This document shows positions 61,044-64,000 of a DNA stretch of 64,000 bases, one piece after another. Every line of letters starts with the position of its first letter. The first letter of the stretch is position 1. The notes beneath the pieces were generated by a model that did not search any database, was not told the origin of the DNA, and saw only the letters and a program-made list of their open reading frames with translations. Source of the DNA: Paenibacillus sp. FSL H3-0469 (GTDB taxonomy: Bacteria > Bacillota > Bacilli > Paenibacillales > Paenibacillaceae); contig NZ_CP150302.1 of the NCBI RefSeq assembly GCF_038051945.1, positions 1,426,001 to 1,490,000 on the forward strand. Reading direction: 5' to 3'. Made by a program: the position numbers and the translations under genes.

Positions 61044-61820
61044 ATGCAGGAGAGTATGAATACATTCGATCCTACGAGTGAATATCCTATAGTATTTTTG
61101 AACTCGGTCCCCAAGAGCGGTACCCATCTGATGAAGCAGATTTTAGAAGGCATTCCGGGAATGACGCAGAACCCTCATGAATTCTATGAAGGCTACCCGG
61201 AAGACTCCAGCCTCCACTACCAACGGCTCCAGCTCGTCCACAGCGGACATTTCACAGCAGGGCATGTGTACTATTCCCCCCGGTGGTCAGGCATGCTTCG
61301 GGAGCTGAAGATTAAGCCGTTATTTCTAAACCGTGACCTAAGAGATATTGTAGTCTCGTATACGTATTTCATAACAGACAAATATCCTAATCATCCGCTG
61401 CGACCCTATCTGCTCTCTCTACCGGACCGGAATCAGCAATTTCTGGCTTTAATCCAGGGAATACCAGAGCTTCAATACCCTAGTATCGCCGCGTGGTATG
61501 GGCAGTTCGCCGGATGGAGCGGAGAAGCGGACTGTTTACAGATCGCCTTTGAACATTTGGTAGACAGCCACAGCTCACGCCGCCGGACGATGGAGCAATT
61601 GATTCATTATCTCTGGGCTGACAAGCCGCTGCCATTGCCGATGGATACGATCCTGGACGCTATGGAGCAGAACATTAACCCTAAGGCCTCCTATACCTTC
61701 CGCACCGGCACAACCGGGAACTGGCGGACCGAGTTCAATGAAGAGGTGAAGACTTGCTTCAAAGAGGTGGCAGGCCATCTGCTCTTCCCGATGGGCTATG
61801 AGACAGATTACAACTGGTAA
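61044..61820 (+). CDS. sulfotransferase family protein
   Basis: 258 residues (an ATG four codons later, at 61056, is also possible). It has the PAPS-binding loop VPKSGTHLMKQIL, the 3'-phosphate site NRDLRDIVVSYTYF and the late FRTGTTGNWRTEFNEEV motif of sulfotransferases. His residues near FTAGHVYYS may serve as the base. It would transfer a sulfo group from PAPS to an unknown acceptor. The adenylylsulfate kinase gene follows, overlapping or abutting, and provides the donor. Confidence 0.88.
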   Translation: MQESMNTFDPTSEYPIVFLNSVPKSGTHLMKQILEGIPGMTQNPHEFYEGYPEDSSLHYQRLQLVHSGHFTAGHVYYSPRWSGMLRELKIKPLFLNRDLRDIVVSYTYFITDKYPNHPLRPYLLSLPDRNQQFLALIQGIPELQYPSIAAWYGQFAGWSGEADCLQIAFEHLVDSHSSRRRTMEQLIHYLWADKPLPLPMDTILDAMEQNINPKASYTFRTGTTGNWRTEFNEEVKTCFKEVAGHLLFPMGYETDYNW

Positions 61821-61854
61821 CCTAATCGTTCGACATGGAAGGTGGGGCTGCACA

Positions 61855-62382
61855 TTGCATACCGGAGTAACACTATGGTTCACCGGCCTGTCCGGCTCTG
61901 GAAAAACCACGCTCTGCCGCTGCCTGAATCAGAGATTGCAGCAAATGAACGTGAGGACAGAACTGCTCGACGGTGATGTCTTGAGGAATCAGCTGTTCCG
62001 GGGGTTAGGCTTCTCCAAAGAAGACCGGTCGCTGAATGTAAGGACCGCAGCCTATATGGCGCAGCTCCTGACCCGCAACGATATCATCGTCCTGGCCTCC
62101 TTCATCTCCCCTTACCGGGACATGAGGGCCCAAATCCGGCAGAGCATCCAGCCTTTCGTGGAAATCTACGTCAAATGCTCCTTCGGGGAATGTGCAAGAC
62201 GGGATGTCAAAGGCTTATACCGCAAAGCGCTTTCCGGCGAGATTCCGCATTTTACCGGCCTGACTGCCCCCTATGAGGCACCGCTCCAGCCCGAGCTTAT
62301 TGTGGATACCGAGCAGCATAGCGAGGATCAATCCACAGAGCTGATTCTCGCCTACTTGAAGAAGCATCGTTATATCTATTAA
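61855..62382 (+). CDS. cysC: adenylylsulfate (APS) kinase
   Basis: 175 residues from a TTG at 61855, which follows AAGGTGGGG by about 7 bases and puts the start just before TGVTLWFTGLSGSGKTT, as in short CysC proteins; the frame extends back to 61798. P-loop GLSGSGKT, LLDGDVLRNQL, the FISPYRDMR substrate motif, KCSFGECARRDVKGLYRKA and FTGLTAPYE are all present. It makes PAPS from APS and ATP. No ATP sulfurylase or reductase gene is nearby, so it serves the sulfotransferase rather than cysteine synthesis. Confidence 0.93.
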   Translation: MHTGVTLWFTGLSGSGKTTLCRCLNQRLQQMNVRTELLDGDVLRNQLFRGLGFSKEDRSLNVRTAAYMAQLLTRNDIIVLASFISPYRDMRAQIRQSIQPFVEIYVKCSFGECARRDVKGLYRKALSGEIPHFTGLTAPYEAPLQPELIVDTEQHSEDQSTELILAYLKKHRYIY

Positions 62383-62400
62383 TTCCATCCGTTGTTACAT

Positions 62401-62440
62401 GAAGAAGCCCCTATCCTGGGTGAAGGATAGGGGCTTCTTC
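62401..62440. terminator. strong bidirectional hairpin
   Basis: GAAGAAGCCCCTATCC (62401-62416) pairs perfectly with GGATAGGGGCTTCTTC (62425-62440). It lies between the convergent cysC and membrane-protein genes, with T-rich stem ends on both strands. Confidence 0.75.
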
Positions 62441-62453
62441 ATGTACAGCTGGC

Positions 62454-62813
62454 TTACACCTTGAACAGAATAACAATCTCAGTAAGCAGAATCAGCCCAG
62501 CCGCTGACACGCCCAGTGAATTAATAATAGTCAGCGCATCCGGGTAGTTCTCCTTACGGAACTGGGAGCAGAGTGACACTGTCCATAACACGCTGAAAAA
62601 AAGTCCGGTGCTTCCACAGCCCCTCTCGCTCAGAGCCCGCCTTCTGCGCCGAAAGAATCTGCCAAGCCCGGCAAAGGTAAGCAGCATATAAATGATAAGC
62701 TCAGCGGATGAAATCACAATCACCTCACCTGCAGACAAGAGATGCATCAATGCATACTGAAGGCTAAAACCCATAAAGACTAGCATGTTAAAGGAAACCT
62801 TCGGGACACTCAA
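62454..62813 (-). CDS. hypothetical three-helix membrane protein
   Basis: 119 residues from a TTG at 62813, with AAAGGAGG 8 bases upstream. Three hydrophobic segments (about 8-26, 30-50 and 97-118) and a very basic loop (RFFRRRRRAL) between the second and third. No family recognised. Isolated gene, convergent with cysC. Confidence 0.6.
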   Translation of the reverse strand: MSVPKVSFNMLVFMGFSLQYALMHLLSAGEVIVISSAELIIYMLLTFAGLGRFFRRRRRALSERGCGSTGLFFSVLWTVSLCSQFRKENYPDALTIINSLGVSAAGLILLTEIVILFKV

Positions 62814-62964
62814 GCCGTCTTCCTCCTTTTACATCTAAATGTACACCGTTAATAGATAACGCTTACATTATAAGCTTAATTGCTCACATGTTCTGTGACA
62901 TATGACGCTTTTGGCCTATTGGATACGATCCCAAGCAGGTCCTCCCGACTATACGGGAATGCCA

Positions 62965-62996
62965 AAAAACCGGACTGCTCTAACGAACAGTCCGGC
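62965..62996 (-). terminator. terminator after the last gene
   Basis: CCGGACTG (62971-62978) pairs with CAGTCCGG (62989-62996); on the minus strand a T6 run (62970-62965) follows. It lies 32 bases beyond the stop of the gene at 63029-63943. The rest of the 62814-63028 gap shows nothing else. Confidence 0.85.
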
Positions 62997-63028
62997 TACT
63001 CTAATACAATTATAATGGCTCCTTAAAT

Positions 63029-63943
63029 TTACAAGGCTTTCAGATAATCAATAACAGCCTGTGTGCGCTTATCGCCATTGTCCATTACAAGCAGCAGGAA
63101 ATCATCCAGCTGAGTCAGCAGCTTGCTGCCCTCAATTCTCTCCGGGCCAGCCTCCGACAGTGTATTCTCATAAGCGATGGCTGCCTTTTCAAGAATGACC
63201 TGTGTCTTCTTGTCGAACAGCGGGGTCTTGGGTGTGCCATTAAACACAATCTGCTTGGTACGTTTCAGCACTTCTGTCATCGCCGCAGCACGGTTAGAGG
63301 TCTTATACGTCTGCACAAAAGCCTCATATTGCACGGCCCGCTCAATGACCTGGTACCAGTCCACCATCAATCTTTCGCCAGCTACCATCGGCTGTTCCGA
63401 CTCTGTCGCCATCAGGTCAATATAGACCTGAAGATCCTTACTGACATAAGGTTTGAAGACTTTGAAACTCTTATAAGGAATGGCAGGCGCGAATCCTCCA
63501 TCCTCTACCAGCTTGTAGCCCATGCCCTCCAGATCCTGGAGAACTATTCGGACCTCAGCCTGTCTCACCTTGGAGCGTGCCAGCGCCATAGACATGCCAG
63601 TCGTATATATATTTTTGATATTCAGTTGAACGACAGGCGCATTCATACGTTTGCTTGCCACAGGCAGGTAAGCTTTCAGTGCATTCTCCAGATGCAGCAC
63701 TGCCAGATTCGCCTCTTTCTGCGTCATCTGGCCGATCCGGTTAACCAGCGTAGCCTGGGCCAGGCCAAGGGAAGACGGCTTTTGCAATCTCTGTTCGAAT
63801 AAAGTAAACGCTGCTGTAGGCTTCACCGCCGCCGCCTCAATCTTCTGCGGGAAAGCGCCAAGAACGGTAATCCCGGTACTTGTCAATAACAGTGTGGAGG
63901 CAAGCGCGGCTGCCAGGCTTTTTGTCCATCTGGTTGGCCTCAT
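63029..63943 (-). CDS. secreted hypothetical protein
   Basis: 304 residues with a signal peptide (basic start RPTRWTK, hydrophobic core about 9-30, cleavage near the AAA at 37-39). The mature part is helical, lacks cysteines and contains NRIGQMTQKEANLAVLHLEN and IEGSKLLTQLDDFLLLVMDNG. I do not recognise a family. It should act outside the membrane. A terminator follows; its promoter lies near the right edge of the window. Confidence 0.7.
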   Translation of the reverse strand: MRPTRWTKSLAAALASTLLLTSTGITVLGAFPQKIEAAAVKPTAAFTLFEQRLQKPSSLGLAQATLVNRIGQMTQKEANLAVLHLENALKAYLPVASKRMNAPVVQLNIKNIYTTGMSMALARSKVRQAEVRIVLQDLEGMGYKLVEDGGFAPAIPYKSFKVFKPYVSKDLQVYIDLMATESEQPMVAGERLMVDWYQVIERAVQYEAFVQTYKTSNRAAAMTEVLKRTKQIVFNGTPKTPLFDKKTQVILEKAAIAYENTLSEAGPERIEGSKLLTQLDDFLLLVMDNGDKRTQAVIDYLKAL

Positions 63944-64000
63944 AGGTACACCCCTTTCAATAAGTTGACGTAGTGCTTATTTTACCATACATTAACAGCC

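Noticed and set aside
1..64000. tRNA, rRNA or CRISPR arrays
   Set aside because: No cloverleaf-like, rRNA-like or spacer-repeat pattern was recognised by eye on either strand; a dedicated scan was not possible.

Overview
The window looks like the chromosome of a Paenibacillus-type Firmicute. The support is strong GGAGG ribosome binding sites, frequent TTG/GTG starts, mannan- and cellulose-active secreted enzymes carrying CBM3 modules, a stalk-type (copper amine oxidase N-terminal-like) secreted protein, and short hairpin repeats of the kind common between genes in that genus. Most of the sequence is GC-balanced to GC-rich. The toxin tails and immunity genes at about 39.7-47.6 kb are clearly AT-richer and look imported.

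Layout. 0-13.9 kb holds ordinary accessory genes: a hypothetical protein, a MerR regulator with a CPBP protease, an alpha/beta hydrolase, a GH5 glucanase operon, a modular GH26 mannanase, a complete IS4-type insertion sequence, a hypothetical protein, an MFS exporter divergent from a LysR regulator, a stalk-domain protein and a WYL regulator. 14.0-39.4 kb is one long minus-strand operon for an extracellular contractile injection system (eCIS). In transcription order it encodes an AAA+ ATPase, a DUF4255 cap protein, sheath, tube 1, a zinc-ribbon protein, a DUF6760-like protein, tube 2, a protein in the tape-measure position, a LysM protein, a gpD hub, a gpV spike, a PAAR tip, gp25, two J-like baseplate proteins, a tail protein I and two S74 fibres separated by a small coiled-coil protein. 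No capsid, portal, terminase or integrase gene is present, so it is not a prophage.

39.7-51.0 kb is the payload locus. A large effector gene (48.8-51.0 kb, continuing at 46.9-48.8 kb after a frameshift) ends in a probable PD-(D/E)XK nuclease and is followed by immunity-type genes. Downstream are two promoterless copies of its pre-toxin region joined to different HNH/Endo VII-type toxin ends, each with its own immunity gene. A second complete insertion sequence sits among them. This is a polymorphic-toxin cassette array attached to an eCIS.

51.2-60.1 kb encodes lysis functions (LLH-type holin, XhlA-type membrane protein, DUF1906 glycosidase-like lysin) around a 2,422-residue secreted HYR-repeat protein ending in a cellulose-binding CBM3. 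At 60.4-60.9 kb, on the plus strand, are two overlapping genes that look like the two halves of a sigma factor (a region-4-like and a region-2-like protein, as in the SigO/RsoA pair of B. subtilis). A bipartite motif, G(T/C)TGT(A/G)(A/G), 15 bases, then TTACTT followed by a TATA-like -10, lies at identical spacing upstream of the sigma pair, the effector gene and the eCIS operon, with weaker versions before the holin and the toxin array. The inferred circuit is: the split sigma factor activates itself, the injection machine, its payload and cell lysis together. The window ends with a sulfotransferase/APS kinase pair and two hypothetical genes.

Four lesions that interrupt otherwise coherent frames (three one-base shifts at A-runs, one two-base deletion) could be real phase variation or decay, or sequencing error. 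I could not distinguish these.
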